Origin: Sulfurisphaera ohwakuensis | Lineage (GTDB): Archaea; Thermoproteota; Thermoprotei_A; Sulfolobales; Sulfolobaceae | Length of the DNA: 64,000 nucleotides | Direction: 5' to 3' | Assembly: GCF_009729055.1 (NCBI RefSeq) | Contig: NZ_CP045484.1 | Location: 2,738,872 to 2,802,871, forward strand | Shown: positions 55,121-63,942 of the stretch, piece after piece | Numbering within the stretch: position 1 is the stretch's first letter | Layout: each line of letters opens with the position of its first letter | The notes under the pieces: model-generated | Databases searched by the model: none | What the model saw: the letters and a program-made list of their open reading frames with translations, nothing else | What the model was told of the DNA's origin: nothing | Program-made: the position numbers and the translations under genes

Positions 55121-56136
55121 TATTTTGGGAAGTAACAAAAGCTTGCCCATTAACTTGCAAACATTGTAGGGCTAATGCCATAGATAAACCATTGCCAGGA
55201 GAACTAACAACTGAAGAAGGAAAGAAACTACTTGAAGAAATATCCCAATTCGGCAAAGTAGTCGTAGTATTTACCGGTGGAGATCCACTTTCAAGAGACG
55301 ACATTTTTGAGCTAATGGATTATGCGAAATCTTTAGGCTTAATAGTTTCCATTGCACCTGCACCTTCATACAGACTTAATGAAGATACAATCAAAAATAT
55401 AAAAAACTCAGCACTTTATATGTCAATAAGCCTAGACGGCTATAAACCAGAAACACATGATTGGCTTAGGGGTTTTGGCAACTACAGATACGCTATTAAT
55501 GGTATTAAACTTGGGCTTAAGTACGGAATTCAAGTGCAAGTAAATACTCTAGTTTGGAAAAAGAGTTATGAAGAATTACCTTATATGGTTAAGCTTCTTA
55601 AAGATTTGGGAGTAAAAGTCTGGGAAGTATTCTTTTTAATCCCAGTAGGCAGAGGTACTCTAGAATTAGATATCCCAAGAGAAAAATACAAAGACGTTAT
55701 AGATTTTCTTGTGGAAGTAAGTAGATATAACATTGTAGTTAGAACTGTTGAGGCACCATTTTTTAGAAGAGCAAAGCTTGAATACAAAGAGGTAGAAAAT
55801 GAGTTAATTAGAAAACTTAAAGAACTATTGGGAGAGCCTAAATCACCAGTAGATAAAAGCATATTACCAACAAGGGATGGAGCTGGAGTCATATTTATCT
55901 CATATAATGGGGATATTTATCCAAGCGGATTTCTACCGCTAAAATTAGGTAATGTAAGGGAAGACAAACTAATAGACGTTTACAGAAATTCAGAACTGTT
56001 AAAAATGATTAAGGCTGGAAAACTTAAAGGCAAATGCGGAATTTGTGCGTTTTCAAATATTTGTGGCGGGAGTAGAGCTAGAGCCTATGCAGTTTACGGT
56101 GATCCATTAGCAGAAGATCCTGCATGCCCTTATTAA
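55093..56136 (+). CDS. ahbD: Radical SAM/SPASM protein, AhbD-like (heme b synthase)
   Basis: 347 residues. Radical SAM motif CPLTCKHC (Cys18, 22, 25) after [48 protein letters not shown], and a C-terminal SPASM motif [35 protein letters not shown]. AhbD decarboxylates Fe-coproporphyrin to heme b. Similar uncharacterised SPASM proteins (TIGR04053 type) exist, so the assignment rests partly on the AhbC-like gene overlapped upstream. No siroheme synthesis genes are in the window. Confidence 0.65.
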   Translation: MPFEDAPHLVFWEVTKACPLTCKHCRANAIDKPLPGELTTEEGKKLLEEISQFGKVVVVFTGGDPLSRDDIFELMDYAKSLGLIVSIAPAPSYRLNEDTIKNIKNSALYMSISLDGYKPETHDWLRGFGNYRYAINGIKLGLKYGIQVQVNTLVWKKSYEELPYMVKLLKDLGVKVWEVFFLIPVGRGTLELDIPREKYKDVIDFLVEVSRYNIVVRTVEAPFFRRAKLEYKEVENELIRKLKELLGEPKSPVDKSILPTRDGAGVIFISYNGDIYPSGFLPLKLGNVREDKLIDVYRNSELLKMIKAGKLKGKCGICAFSNICGGSRARAYAVYGDPLAEDPACPY

Positions 56137-56158
56137 CTTAAAAGATAAAAAATTTGGT

Positions 56159-56962
56159 ATGAAAAAGTTCAAATGGTTTTCAATTTCTCCGTTAGCATTA
56201 GGAACTTGGGGAATGGGAGGAGGTTACTGGTCAGCAGATTATTCAAATGATGAAAATGATATAAAAGCAATTGTAAAAGCAATAGAACTTGGAATTACAG
56301 CAATAGATACTGCTGAAATGTACGGAAATGGGCATGCAGAAGAACTTGTCGGAAAAGCTATTAAGAATTTTAAGAGAGAAGAACTTTTTATTATTACAAA
56401 AGTTTGGCCAAATCATGCTAAGTATGAAGATGTCATAAAATCTGCAATTGCGAGTTCAAAAAGACTTGGTACTTACATTGATCTTTACTTTTTACATTGG
56501 CCCTCAAATGTTCCAATTTGTGAAACTATTAAAGCCTTTGAAGACCTAGTTGATAAAGGAGTAATTAGATATTTTGGATTAAGTAACTTTAAATGGAAAG
56601 AAATTGAAAAAGCTTCTGAGTGCGTTAAAAAATACGAAATAGTTGCAGTAGAAAACCATTATAGTTTATGGGATAGAGGAGATGAAGAAACCTTAGAATA
56701 TGCTAACAAAAAAGGTTTACTTTATCTAGCTTATACACCAATTGAGAAAGGAAGAATAAAAAATGATAAATTCCTTTCTGAAATAGCAAAGAAATATAAC
56801 AAAACTCCTATACAAGTTGCTCTAAATTGGTACATTAAAATTCCTAGTTTAGTACCTATAGTTAAGAGTAGTAATATTTCGCATATAGAAGAAAATGTAG
56901 GAGCATTAGGATGGGAATTAAGCGATGAAGATTGGAAAAAGATAAATGAACATTTCAAATAA
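56159..56962 (+). CDS. Aldo/keto reductase
   Basis: 267 residues. The catalytic tetrad is visible: Asp and Tyr in AIDTAEMYGNGHAEELVGKAI, Lys in IITKVWP, and His in DLYFLHWPS. The phosphate-binding segment is VPIVKSSNISHIEENVGAL. It reduces aldehydes or ketones with NADPH. It lies 22 bases after the AhbD-like gene and may be in that transcript, perhaps by chance of order. A pyrimidine-rich tract follows its stop. Confidence 0.9.
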   Translation: MKKFKWFSISPLALGTWGMGGGYWSADYSNDENDIKAIVKAIELGITAIDTAEMYGNGHAEELVGKAIKNFKREELFIITKVWPNHAKYEDVIKSAIASSKRLGTYIDLYFLHWPSNVPICETIKAFEDLVDKGVIRYFGLSNFKWKEIEKASECVKKYEIVAVENHYSLWDRGDEETLEYANKKGLLYLAYTPIEKGRIKNDKFLSEIAKKYNKTPIQVALNWYIKIPSLVPIVKSSNISHIEENVGALGWELSDEDWKKINEHFK

Positions 56963-56992
56963 GAACTCTTTTCTTTTTTCTATTTCTGTATA
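56963..56992 (+). terminator. T-rich tract, candidate terminator
   Basis: After the aldo/keto reductase stop come runs of T with C (CTCTTTTCTTTTTTCT), before the convergent membrane protein genes. This suits termination of the rightward transcript. Confidence 0.4.
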
Positions 56993-57060
56993 TATACAGA
57001 GTTAAAGGGTAAATTTAAATTATAATGATAAACATTAAATAAAATAATAAAAATTATTAC

Positions 57061-57612
57061 TTAATTAGCTGTCATTACCTCTTTAGGTAATGGCAAGAAA
57101 GACACTGCTAAAACCATGAAAATTACTGTCAATGTAAGGAAGGCTAAACCTATAATTGAATAAAGACGAATCTTGTTTTGCACTATTCTTATATTATCAG
57201 CTACGGAGGGATCAAGTGATCTATATAACTTAAACATTTTTTCAAAATTACTAGCAATAAGTAATCCTATTGAAAACCCTATAATTCCCAGAATTCCTCC
57301 TATAAAGACGCACAAACCCCAATCTGTAGAGAAAAGAATCCTTTCTACTTCTATTATACCTCCATCTTTATAATATCCTATCATGTAAAAGAAGAATTCT
57401 CCCGCACCAAATACTATAGTTATCATCCCTGAAGCTTCAATAAAACTCATTAAAGTTGGAAAAACAGTCAACATTAAATCTGATACAGTACCCTCAGATA
57501 ATTTAGAAAGTTTAGGTCCAAATATACCAAATATTAATACAGCACCAAAATATATGAGAGAGAAAAAACCATGAATTACATTAAGTAAAAAATTAATTGG
57601 AACTGAAGGCAT
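57061..57612 (-). CDS. Four-helix membrane protein, last of the soxL-side cluster
   Basis: 183 residues from the ATG at 57612. A GGTG ribosome site five bases before supports this start over the ATG at 57648, which would overlap the upstream gene. About four membrane helices; the first contains His in FLLNVIHGFFSLIYFGAVLIF, a pattern seen in CopD/DUF2269-like heme or copper membrane proteins. Others span about 65-90, 105-130 and 155-180. No family is certain. It follows three similar small membrane genes after soxL, so an oxidase-related subunit is likely. Confidence 0.6.
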   Translation of the reverse strand: MPSVPINFLLNVIHGFFSLIYFGAVLIFGIFGPKLSKLSEGTVSDLMLTVFPTLMSFIEASGMITIVFGAGEFFFYMIGYYKDGGIIEVERILFSTDWGLCVFIGGILGIIGFSIGLLIASNFEKMFKLYRSLDPSVADNIRIVQNKIRLYSIIGLAFLTLTVIFMVLAVSFLPLPKEVMTAN

Positions 57613-57620
57613 AAAAACAC

Positions 57621-58016
57621 CTATAAAGAATATACAAGACAGCCACATGAGGTAATAATTGATATTAGTAACGATAACGCCATGACATAGGAGAAAATGT
57701 AGTTATAAGTAGCATAAAAAGCTAAACCGCCAGCGGCCGCTAATGCCACAAATATTACCGTAATTAGCGAAAGACGAAAGAGATCTTTTCTATCACTTAA
57801 GTATGATAGAGTAAACAATAGAGCAGCTCCTAAACCACTAAGAAGTCCAAGACTTAAGTGAGATGAAAGTAATGCAGCCATCCATGTCTGGTTAATTGGG
57901 AACTGAGCATTCAACATTGTCGCTGTGCCGGCTATAAAAGCACCCATAAGTAAAATAGTTTCGACAGTTGAAGCAATAAGAACTGGAGTATTTCGCCCAG
58001 TAACAGACTGTGTCAT
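57621..58016 (-). CDS. Four-helix membrane protein of the soxL-side cluster
   Basis: 131 residues, about four membrane helices. A conserved-looking His occurs at the start of helix two (LLSSHLSLGLLSGLGAALLF). Resembles the 139-residue protein encoded just upstream in helix pattern and in that His. A TTATTTATATG box about 31 bases before the ATG at 58016 supports this start; the ATG at 58025 is the alternative. The stop is eight bases before the next gene. Unknown function; heme or quinone binding in an oxidase complex is conceivable. Confidence 0.6.
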   Translation of the reverse strand: MTQSVTGRNTPVLIASTVETILLMGAFIAGTATMLNAQFPINQTWMAALLSSHLSLGLLSGLGAALLFTLSYLSDRKDLFRLSLITVIFVALAAAGGLAFYATYNYIFSYVMALSLLISIITSCGCLVYSL

Positions 58017-58102
58017 AATTATCATATAAGATTAATGAAAAACATATAAATAAATGTTTCGTTAAAATACGTCATTTAATAAAAATAAAATATCTTTTAT
58101 AA

Positions 58103-58522
58103 TTATCTTCTAATTGAATAAAACATTATTACTGAAGCAAAAACAACAGTAAAGATAAAACCAACGCCCATCCCTAAAGCATAGTCTGGAATTACAAAAC
58201 CACCAAAATAAAATAGTCCTTCAAATGCTGCTGCAAGTACAGAAATTATATCTAACACTGCAAGTATTCTAAGGGTAGTATTATTAGCTCTTGTTGCTGA
58301 ACCATAAATAGCAATTGCAAATATTACAGCAAAAGCGGCTGCATAAATATGTGCAGTAATTAATGGACCTAATAAGGGAAGTCTGTAAATTGCAATATCC
58401 ATTCCAGCCACATAAAGAATGATTAAACATACCAATTCAGCTGCAGCTAATGCAGGAGTATATTGGTTTTTTGAAAACATTGATGCTAAAGAATTATACG
58501 AATCTAACAAAGATTTTGCCAT
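58103..58522 (-). CDS. Four-helix membrane protein of the soxL-side cluster
   Basis: 139 residues with four membrane helices and a His in helix two (LLGPLITAHIYAAAFAVIFAIAI). The ATG at 58522 is preferred to 58564 because TTTATAT is centred about 25 bases before it. It therefore has its own promoter inside the cluster. Its architecture is like the protein encoded at 57621, so the two may be distant duplicates. Unrecognised otherwise. Confidence 0.6.
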   Translation of the reverse strand: MAKSLLDSYNSLASMFSKNQYTPALAAAELVCLIILYVAGMDIAIYRLPLLGPLITAHIYAAAFAVIFAIAIYGSATRANNTTLRILAVLDIISVLAAAFEGLFYFGGFVIPDYALGMGVGFIFTVVFASVIMFYSIRR

Positions 58523-58543
58523 GATAGACAATAAGAAAAAGGG

Positions 58544-58550
58544 ATATAAA
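58544..58550 (-). promoter_or_regulatory. TATA box of the 139-residue membrane protein gene
   Basis: TTTATAT on the reverse strand is 25 bases before the ATG at 58522. It lies in the longer reading frame, so the downstream ATG is the start. Confidence 0.5.
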
Positions 58551-58567
58551 AAATTTAACTTCAAAAT

Positions 58568-58756
58568 TTAGTAGAAATCCTTGTAAAAAATCAAGGCAAA
58601 AGTTACGGCGGTCAAGATAATATATATCGCCGATAGCAAGGCTGTAGCGTTTTCAACCCCTATAACAGAAGATAATGCATAATTCAGTGGTAATGCTATT
58701 GCAAAAAAGAATACTAAGGTAGCAATTAATAATATAATCCTTGCTGGGAATTTCAT
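58568..58756 (-). CDS. Small two-helix membrane protein of the soxL operon
   Basis: 62 residues, two helices (about 5-28 and 38-58) joined by a short loop with VIGVENATA. Four bases after the 43-residue gene, so part of the soxL transcript. Size and shape recall small oxidase subunits such as DoxE/DoxF of Acidianus (by size only). Likely a structural subunit of the SoxL-containing complex. Confidence 0.6.
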   Translation of the reverse strand: MKFPARIILLIATLVFFFAIALPLNYALSSVIGVENATALLSAIYIILTAVTFALIFYKDFY

Positions 58757-58760
58757 TATT

Positions 58761-58892
58761 TCACCTCAACAGTAACGGTAATATTTCCCTTATGGGCGAA
58801 GAGTCCCACAAAATCGTATAAACTAAAAAACCTATCATTGCCGCAGTTGCACCAAATATTAATAAAACTATAGCCAAACCTAATCTACTCAT
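58761..58892 (-). CDS. 43-residue single-helix membrane protein overlapping soxL
   Basis: The reverse strand reads MSRLGLAIVLLIFGATAAMI and on to a stop after 43 residues, with one membrane helix (about 5-27) and a short charged tail. The ATG overlaps the soxL stop codon (ATGA), and the next gene begins four bases after its stop. Tight coupling on both sides is strong evidence that it is real, although it is too short for ordinary gene finding. Probably a small subunit of the Rieske/oxidase complex. Confidence 0.7.
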   Translation of the reverse strand: MSRLGLAIVLLIFGATAAMIGFLVYTILWDSSPIREILPLLLR

Positions 58893-59872
58893 GATGAACC
58901 ACCTTGGAAAGTATTACCAAAATCTTCCAAAGTAGTGTAACAATTTGTTACAGCTTGACCTTTCTTTAATAATAATTTAGGACAACCAGTTTTTTCATCG
59001 TATCCATCCAGATATGCTACTCCTTCTAAATCAGATGAATGATCCATAATGGGCGGTGCATTAAGATTCATTCCAACAGCATATAAGTAATCAGTGTTTG
59101 AGTCCCAGTATAATTCAACGTAAGGAAGTGGTCTTACTGTAGGTCCAGTAAGTACAGCGGCTCCATGCCATGGGTCATAAGTTGAACCGTGGCAATCACA
59201 ATGTATAATACTTATAGCCTTAGCAGCTTGAGCAGCTTGATAAGCATCTGGCGGAATATAATTGGGAGTTGTACCACCAACTTTAAAGTACTGTGGTGGG
59301 TAAAAGTGTATTTCTGGTGGTACACATCCTAAATGTTGGCAAATTGCACTATATGCGACTATTGACTTATAGGGCCCTACCCCACCTGGGAAATGATAAG
59401 TTTTACCAGTTTCTGGAATAAGAACTTCTGTTGGAGGTACTGCTACAGGATTATTATTTTCATCACCCATGTTAATTAGAAAAGTTATGTCACCCAGCAT
59501 AGGATATTCAAAAAGTAAGATTGCTGGGTCATTAACTGGAATCTTAGATGCCTCTATAGGATTTCCATTAGAATCCACAATAATCATCCACGGGAAGTTC
59601 TTTAAATATATTTCTTGTGGATTAAGGGAATTGATTAAGGGAATTGCTGAAGCCACAGCAAAAACACCAATACCGATAAGTAAACCTTTAAGAAAAGCTC
59701 TCTTTGAAGGATCTAAAGGACCTACATTCTGTTCAGCGTAATTATATAAGTAATCTCTTCCTTTCCTTACGAATTCTCTCGTATCAAACCTAGAGTTTTT
59801 ATTCCTCATTTTCCATAAAAGTTTCTTAGCAAATATAAAGTCATCTCTTTTTATAATGATTTTGTCCTTCAT
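58889..59872 (-). CDS. soxL: SoxL, Rieske iron-sulfur protein of the SoxABCD complex
   Basis: 327 residues. A single hydrophobic anchor (about 62-84) follows KRAFLKG, a lysine-arginine twin-arginine-like start. The cluster boxes are CQHLGC and CDCHGS. Between them is a long insert (about 45 residues) as in Sulfolobus SoxL. The VRPLP proline loop follows. It accepts electrons from quinol together with cytochrome SoxC. It is divergent from soxA over a 236-base AT-rich region, and heads a transcript of small membrane proteins. Confidence 0.93.
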   Translation of the reverse strand: MKDKIIIKRDDFIFAKKLLWKMRNKNSRFDTREFVRKGRDYLYNYAEQNVGPLDPSKRAFLKGLLIGIGVFAVASAIPLINSLNPQEIYLKNFPWMIIVDSNGNPIEASKIPVNDPAILLFEYPMLGDITFLINMGDENNNPVAVPPTEVLIPETGKTYHFPGGVGPYKSIVAYSAICQHLGCVPPEIHFYPPQYFKVGGTTPNYIPPDAYQAAQAAKAISIIHCDCHGSTYDPWHGAAVLTGPTVRPLPYVELYWDSNTDYLYAVGMNLNAPPIMDHSSDLEGVAYLDGYDEKTGCPKLLLKKGQAVTNCYTTLEDFGNTFQGGSS

Positions 59873-60080
59873 ACTCTCTACATGTTTTGAGTTATTTTTG
59901 CATATATAAAAACTTTACTCATATACAATTTTTTAAATTTTTACTAACTATTCGAATATTCTTTTTAACTAAAGATATTAAAAAGTTATTTATTTAAAAT
60001 AAACTTATTAGATTTAGTAAATTATACTACGCTAATTTTTAATGAAAATATTGCAAACTTGATTGTTATTAAAAATAATG

Positions 60081-60088
60081 TTTTTAAA
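60081..60088 (+). promoter_or_regulatory. TATA box of the soxABC operon
   Basis: TTTTTAAA is centred about 25 bases before the ATG at 60109, so transcription of soxA begins at or close to its start codon. Confidence 0.55.
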
Positions 60089-60108
60089 CTCTATTAACTA
60101 TTATAGTC

Positions 60109-60627
60109 ATGATTATAATGAGCTTTATCAAAGAGCATGCAGAATTAGTATGGTTTGTAGTGATGTTAACGTTAGTAGCAATTTTTAGTGGATGGAACAT
60201 ATATGGGGTTACACATGGAACAAGCACAAGTTACAGATACGGACTACCATGTTTTTCCGGTTTACCAAAACAAGCACAACAGGCGGTATTATATTTCAAC
60301 TCTCATCCTCCATCCGGTCAATCATATGAAGTTGTTAACGGGATATTAGTAGTTAATATGACAATAACCCAGCAAAACGGATTTCAACCAGACTTAATAA
60401 TAGCAAATACAAGCGAACCAGTAGTTATAATTTTAAATTCACCTCAAGTAATAACTGGTTTCTACTTGAGACTCCCAGATGGTGTTGTGCAAGTTAATGC
60501 AGTCCCCGGAACTCCAAGTTACATATATTTCGTAACACCCCCAACTCCAGGTAATTTCACCTGGAGGGATTCAGAATATTCCGCATATAATTTCTCTTAT
60601 TTCACTGGAACATTAGAGGTGATGTAA
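60109..60627 (+). CDS. soxA: SoxA, quinol oxidase subunit II without CuA
   Basis: 172 residues: one N-terminal helix (about 11-30) and a cupredoxin-like outer domain. No CxxxC or His/Met copper ligands occur in the region where CuA proteins have them (GFYLRLPDGVVQVNAVPGTPSYIYFV), which fits a quinol-using oxidase. Length agrees with SoxA of S. acidocaldarius. A second in-frame ATG at 60118 is possible. soxB follows after three bases. Confidence 0.88.
   Translation: MIIMSFIKEHAELVWFVVMLTLVAIFSGWNIYGVTHGTSTSYRYGLPCFSGLPKQAQQAVLYFNSHPPSGQSYEVVNGILVVNMTITQQNGFQPDLIIANTSEPVVIILNSPQVITGFYLRLPDGVVQVNAVPGTPSYIYFVTPPTPGNFTWRDSEYSAYNFSYFTGTLEVM
60618..60623 (+). promoter_or_regulatory. Ribosome site GGTGAT for soxB
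   Basis: It lies inside the end of soxA, seven bases before the soxB ATG at 60631, as expected for an internal operon gene. Confidence 0.6.
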
Positions 60628-60630
60628 AAA

Positions 60631-62205
60631 ATGAATATTTGGGAAATTTTGGATAGAATTACAATTTCGCTCGTAGAATTTATAAACAAAGCAAAAAAAG
60701 TAGTAAATCCGAAAGATACTGTAGGTTTAGTATGGCTTTATATTTTAGGTTCAGTAGCATGGCTCATAATTCTAGGAACTGCTGCTATGAACCTAAGAAC
60801 TTACTTAACTTATGACGCTAATTCACCATCCGTAGGACCTATCTACTATACAATGCTAACAATACACGGATGGAGTGCAATGCTGGGATTAGTACCTGAT
60901 GCTGCATTAGGAATAATAATATTCTCTATGTACAAAAGTGGACTATCAGTAGTTCATAGAAAATTGATTACAGCTATGTTCTGGATTTCCAATTTAGCTC
61001 TGGCTTTTGCACTTTTTGGAGGACCAGATACAGCATGGTATATGTATCCTCCACTAGCTATAGAAGATAATGCAGTATTCCAAGCATTTAGACTATATCA
61101 CAGTGCCATGATGGGTGCTGCATATTTAGCTTTAGCACTTAATAGTGCTTGTGCTTCAATAGCTGCATTAGTCTTAGTTATTGATGCATATCTAACAAAA
61201 CCAAAGGATAAGAAGATAAACATATTTGCAGCTTATGGTGTAGCATTTTCTTTAGTTATTGCAATAACATTACCGGCACTAACAGCTGCTGAGTTATGGT
61301 ATACAGCAGCAATATGGTTCCCCAGCCTTGTTAAAGTAAACCCATTACTTTGGGTTATACTGTTCTGGTTCTATGGACATCCCGTAGTCTATTACGTACC
61401 ATTCCCCTTATTTGGAGCCCTATACTATTATATACCAATTTATGCAAAAAGACCTTTGTTTAGTGAGAAATGGGCAAGATGGAACATATTCCTTTTAGCT
61501 ATAGGATCGATGCTAATATGGGTACATCACTTACAAACATTCCCATTACCAGTAGATTTAAGAGCATGGATAACCGTATCCACGTTACTATTAGCCAGTG
61601 GTTCTGGCTTAACAGTACTTAATCTAGGTTTAACAGTACTAACTTCTAAAGGATATGATTATAAAGATCCTTTAGGACTAACATTTCTAATTGCATTAAT
61701 AGGTTTCATAATTGGTGGAGTACAAGCACTACCACAGCCAATAAATCTTATAAATGGTGTAGTACACAATACATATTACATTGTTGGACATTTCCACCTT
61801 ATAATCTGGACTCTAATACTTGTAGGATTTACTGGAATATTTCTTGATTTACTTAAAGTTTCAAATCCAAATCTTAACTTTAGTGAAAAAGCTAGAAAGC
61901 TTATGGTAGCCGGTTTAATAGTTTGGACAGTACCATTCGTAACAATCGGTTACCTAATGAGTATAGCGGGTTACTTAGGTTTGCTAAGAAGAGTTATTGC
62001 CTATCCTCCGATGTTTACACCATATATGGATGCAATGTCATTCTTAGCAGAAATAGGAATACCGGGATTAGTAATAACAATTACTACCGGGATAGCTGAA
62101 TACATAAGAACAGCAACACCTTCTGCAACTCAGGTTTCTACATTTTCCCCTAGTAGTTTTACCCTTTCCTTAAATAGTAAGGATATTGTAAAGGAGGTGA
62201 AATAA
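60631..62205 (+). CDS. soxB: SoxB, heme-copper quinol oxidase subunit I
   Basis: 524 residues, about twelve membrane helices. Heme ligand His in LTIHGWSAMLG, CuB His and Tyr in FYGHPVVYYVPFP, His-His in WVHHLQTFPLP, and VGHFHLIIW. It is only remotely similar to SoxM, as in the B-type oxidase group. It reduces O2 with electrons from caldariella quinol via SoxC. The stop directly abuts the soxC start (TAAATG), with no spacing. Confidence 0.95.
   Translation: MNIWEILDRITISLVEFINKAKKVVNPKDTVGLVWLYILGSVAWLIILGTAAMNLRTYLTYDANSPSVGPIYYTMLTIHGWSAMLGLVPDAALGIIIFSMYKSGLSVVHRKLITAMFWISNLALAFALFGGPDTAWYMYPPLAIEDNAVFQAFRLYHSAMMGAAYLALALNSACASIAALVLVIDAYLTKPKDKKINIFAAYGVAFSLVIAITLPALTAAELWYTAAIWFPSLVKVNPLLWVILFWFYGHPVVYYVPFPLFGALYYYIPIYAKRPLFSEKWARWNIFLLAIGSMLIWVHHLQTFPLPVDLRAWITVSTLLLASGSGLTVLNLGLTVLTSKGYDYKDPLGLTFLIALIGFIIGGVQALPQPINLINGVVHNTYYIVGHFHLIIWTLILVGFTGIFLDLLKVSNPNLNFSEKARKLMVAGLIVWTVPFVTIGYLMSIAGYLGLLRRVIAYPPMFTPYMDAMSFLAEIGIPGLVITITTGIAEYIRTATPSATQVSTFSPSSFTLSLNSKDIVKEVK
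62192..62200 (+). promoter_or_regulatory. Strong ribosome site AGGAGGTGA for soxC
   Basis: AGGAGGTGA lies five bases before the soxC ATG, inside the end of soxB, a near-complete match to the 16S rRNA tail. Confidence 0.65.
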
Positions 62206-63903
62206 ATGGAGGAGAAACAAGAGAGAAAAGAAGAACAACAACAAAAGAAAACAGGATTTTTTGATACTATTTTAGACAGAATAGGGATAAATGAAGCACC
62301 GCTATTTAGAACGCCAGACTACATGTATAATGTTTCATATTGGCTTGGAGGATTAGTAGCTGCAAGCTTTGCCTACACAGTAATTACTGGGCTAATCCTT
62401 CTCCTCCTTTATAATCCGGCCAATGCATATCAACAAACACAAACAATAATCAATGATATACCCTATGGAGCTGTAATATTATTCAGTCATCTTTACGGAG
62501 CTTATATTATGATTATCCTAGTTTACATTCACATGTTTAGGAATTTCTTTAAGGGGGCTTATAAAAAGCCGAGAGAATTACAATGGGTTACTGGAGTATT
62601 GCTTCTAGCATTAACATTAGGAGCTTCATTCTTTGGATATAGCTTAGTAGGAGATGTATTAGGAATAAATGCAGTAGATATAGGTAGTTCCTTACTCGTG
62701 GGAACAGGCTTCCCCGGTGCTACTACAGTAGTAGGTTGGTTGTTTGGTCCCGGAATAGACGCAGTACAGTCCAGTAATCCAGCAGTTAGAGCTGAGTTCT
62801 TCAGTAGAATATTAGGTTGGCACATAATAATGGTAGCATTAATCGGTTTACTGTTTGCCTTCCACTTAATGTTAGCTGAGAGATATGGAATGACACCATC
62901 CGCAAAAGAAAAGCCCAGAGTACCGGCTTACTATACAAAGGAAGAGCAAGAGAAGTTTAACCCATGGTGGCCTAGAAACTTCGTATACATGTTATCCTTA
63001 GTATTAATGACATGGGGAGTAATACTAATTGTTCCAGATGTATTAGCTAACCTTAACTCCATAGTAAGCTTACCTATAGTAATTAACCCATTCCCAGCAC
63101 CCCAAGCTTTTACCCCAGCTGCAAATAATGTTCAACCCTACCCTCCATGGTTCTTCCTCTTCCTCTATAAGTTCGTTGACTTCTTACTACCAAACGGAGT
63201 ACCAATATTACCATCAATGGTAATTGCAGTACTTATTATAGGTCTAGTCGTTTTGATGTTAATACCATTCTTCGAAAACAGTAACTTAATGTATATAAGT
63301 AGTAGAAAGTTCTGGACATGGGTAATGTCATTATTAGCTTATTCACTAGTAGCATTATCAATTTGGGGCTACTTATATCCCGGTGTTCCAGCTCCGACAA
63401 ATGAGCAAATCTTAGTTCTAGGAATACCCGCACTAATCTTAGCTGTTATCATAGGATTATCAGATAAGTTTAAGAGAAGGAAAGAAAAAGTACCGACACC
63501 AACACAAATACCTAAGATAACACCAACCTCAATTCTGGGAACATCTGTAGTAACACTACTATTTGCAGGATCATTCGGTGATTTCATAATAAGACCTAGT
63601 CTACTGGGTTTATTCTCGCTATTCCCGTTAGGTATTTTAGTTTATCACTTCGTTAGCAAAATGGTAAAGGCATTCAGTAATAATAATAACGGTGGTACAG
63701 TAACTTACCCAATAACAAAGAAAATGGCATTTGTTGCAATACCAGTAATCTTCGTCATTACAATATTCTTATTTGCACTATTCCTAGAGTTACCTAGCGT
63801 TGGAGTTCAAAGTACATATGCCGGGATTGACCTAGGTGTCATCTTCTTCCTATGGGGATATGCAATAAACTTATACCACTACCTAGTTTATGTGAAAGAT
63901 TAA
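62206..63903 (+). CDS. soxC: SoxC, cytochrome b-type subunit of the quinol oxidase
   Basis: 565 residues, about twelve helices. Paired heme ligands are in LFSHLYGAYIMIILVYIHMFRNFF and LGWHIIMVALIGLLFAFHLM. The quinol-site motif reads PPWFF instead of PEWY. A charged N-terminus with poly-Gln/Lys (about 1-25) precedes the first helix. It resembles SoxG in layout, so the two oxidases have parallel bc1-like parts. It passes electrons with SoxL to SoxB. Confidence 0.94.
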   Translation: MEEKQERKEEQQQKKTGFFDTILDRIGINEAPLFRTPDYMYNVSYWLGGLVAASFAYTVITGLILLLLYNPANAYQQTQTIINDIPYGAVILFSHLYGAYIMIILVYIHMFRNFFKGAYKKPRELQWVTGVLLLALTLGASFFGYSLVGDVLGINAVDIGSSLLVGTGFPGATTVVGWLFGPGIDAVQSSNPAVRAEFFSRILGWHIIMVALIGLLFAFHLMLAERYGMTPSAKEKPRVPAYYTKEEQEKFNPWWPRNFVYMLSLVLMTWGVILIVPDVLANLNSIVSLPIVINPFPAPQAFTPAANNVQPYPPWFFLFLYKFVDFLLPNGVPILPSMVIAVLIIGLVVLMLIPFFENSNLMYISSRKFWTWVMSLLAYSLVALSIWGYLYPGVPAPTNEQILVLGIPALILAVIIGLSDKFKRRKEKVPTPTQIPKITPTSILGTSVVTLLFAGSFGDFIIRPSLLGLFSLFPLGILVYHFVSKMVKAFSNNNNGGTVTYPITKKMAFVAIPVIFVITIFLFALFLELPSVGVQSTYAGIDLGVIFFLWGYAINLYHYLVYVKD

Positions 63904-63912
63904 AAGGTAAAA

Positions 63913-63920
63913 TTTTTTTA
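63913..63920 (+). promoter_or_regulatory. TATA box of soxD
   Basis: TTTTTTTA is centred 26-27 bases before the ATG at 63943, so soxD has its own leaderless promoter besides read-through from soxC. Confidence 0.45.
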
Positions 63921-63942
63921 CTTTCACATCAAATTTATATTT

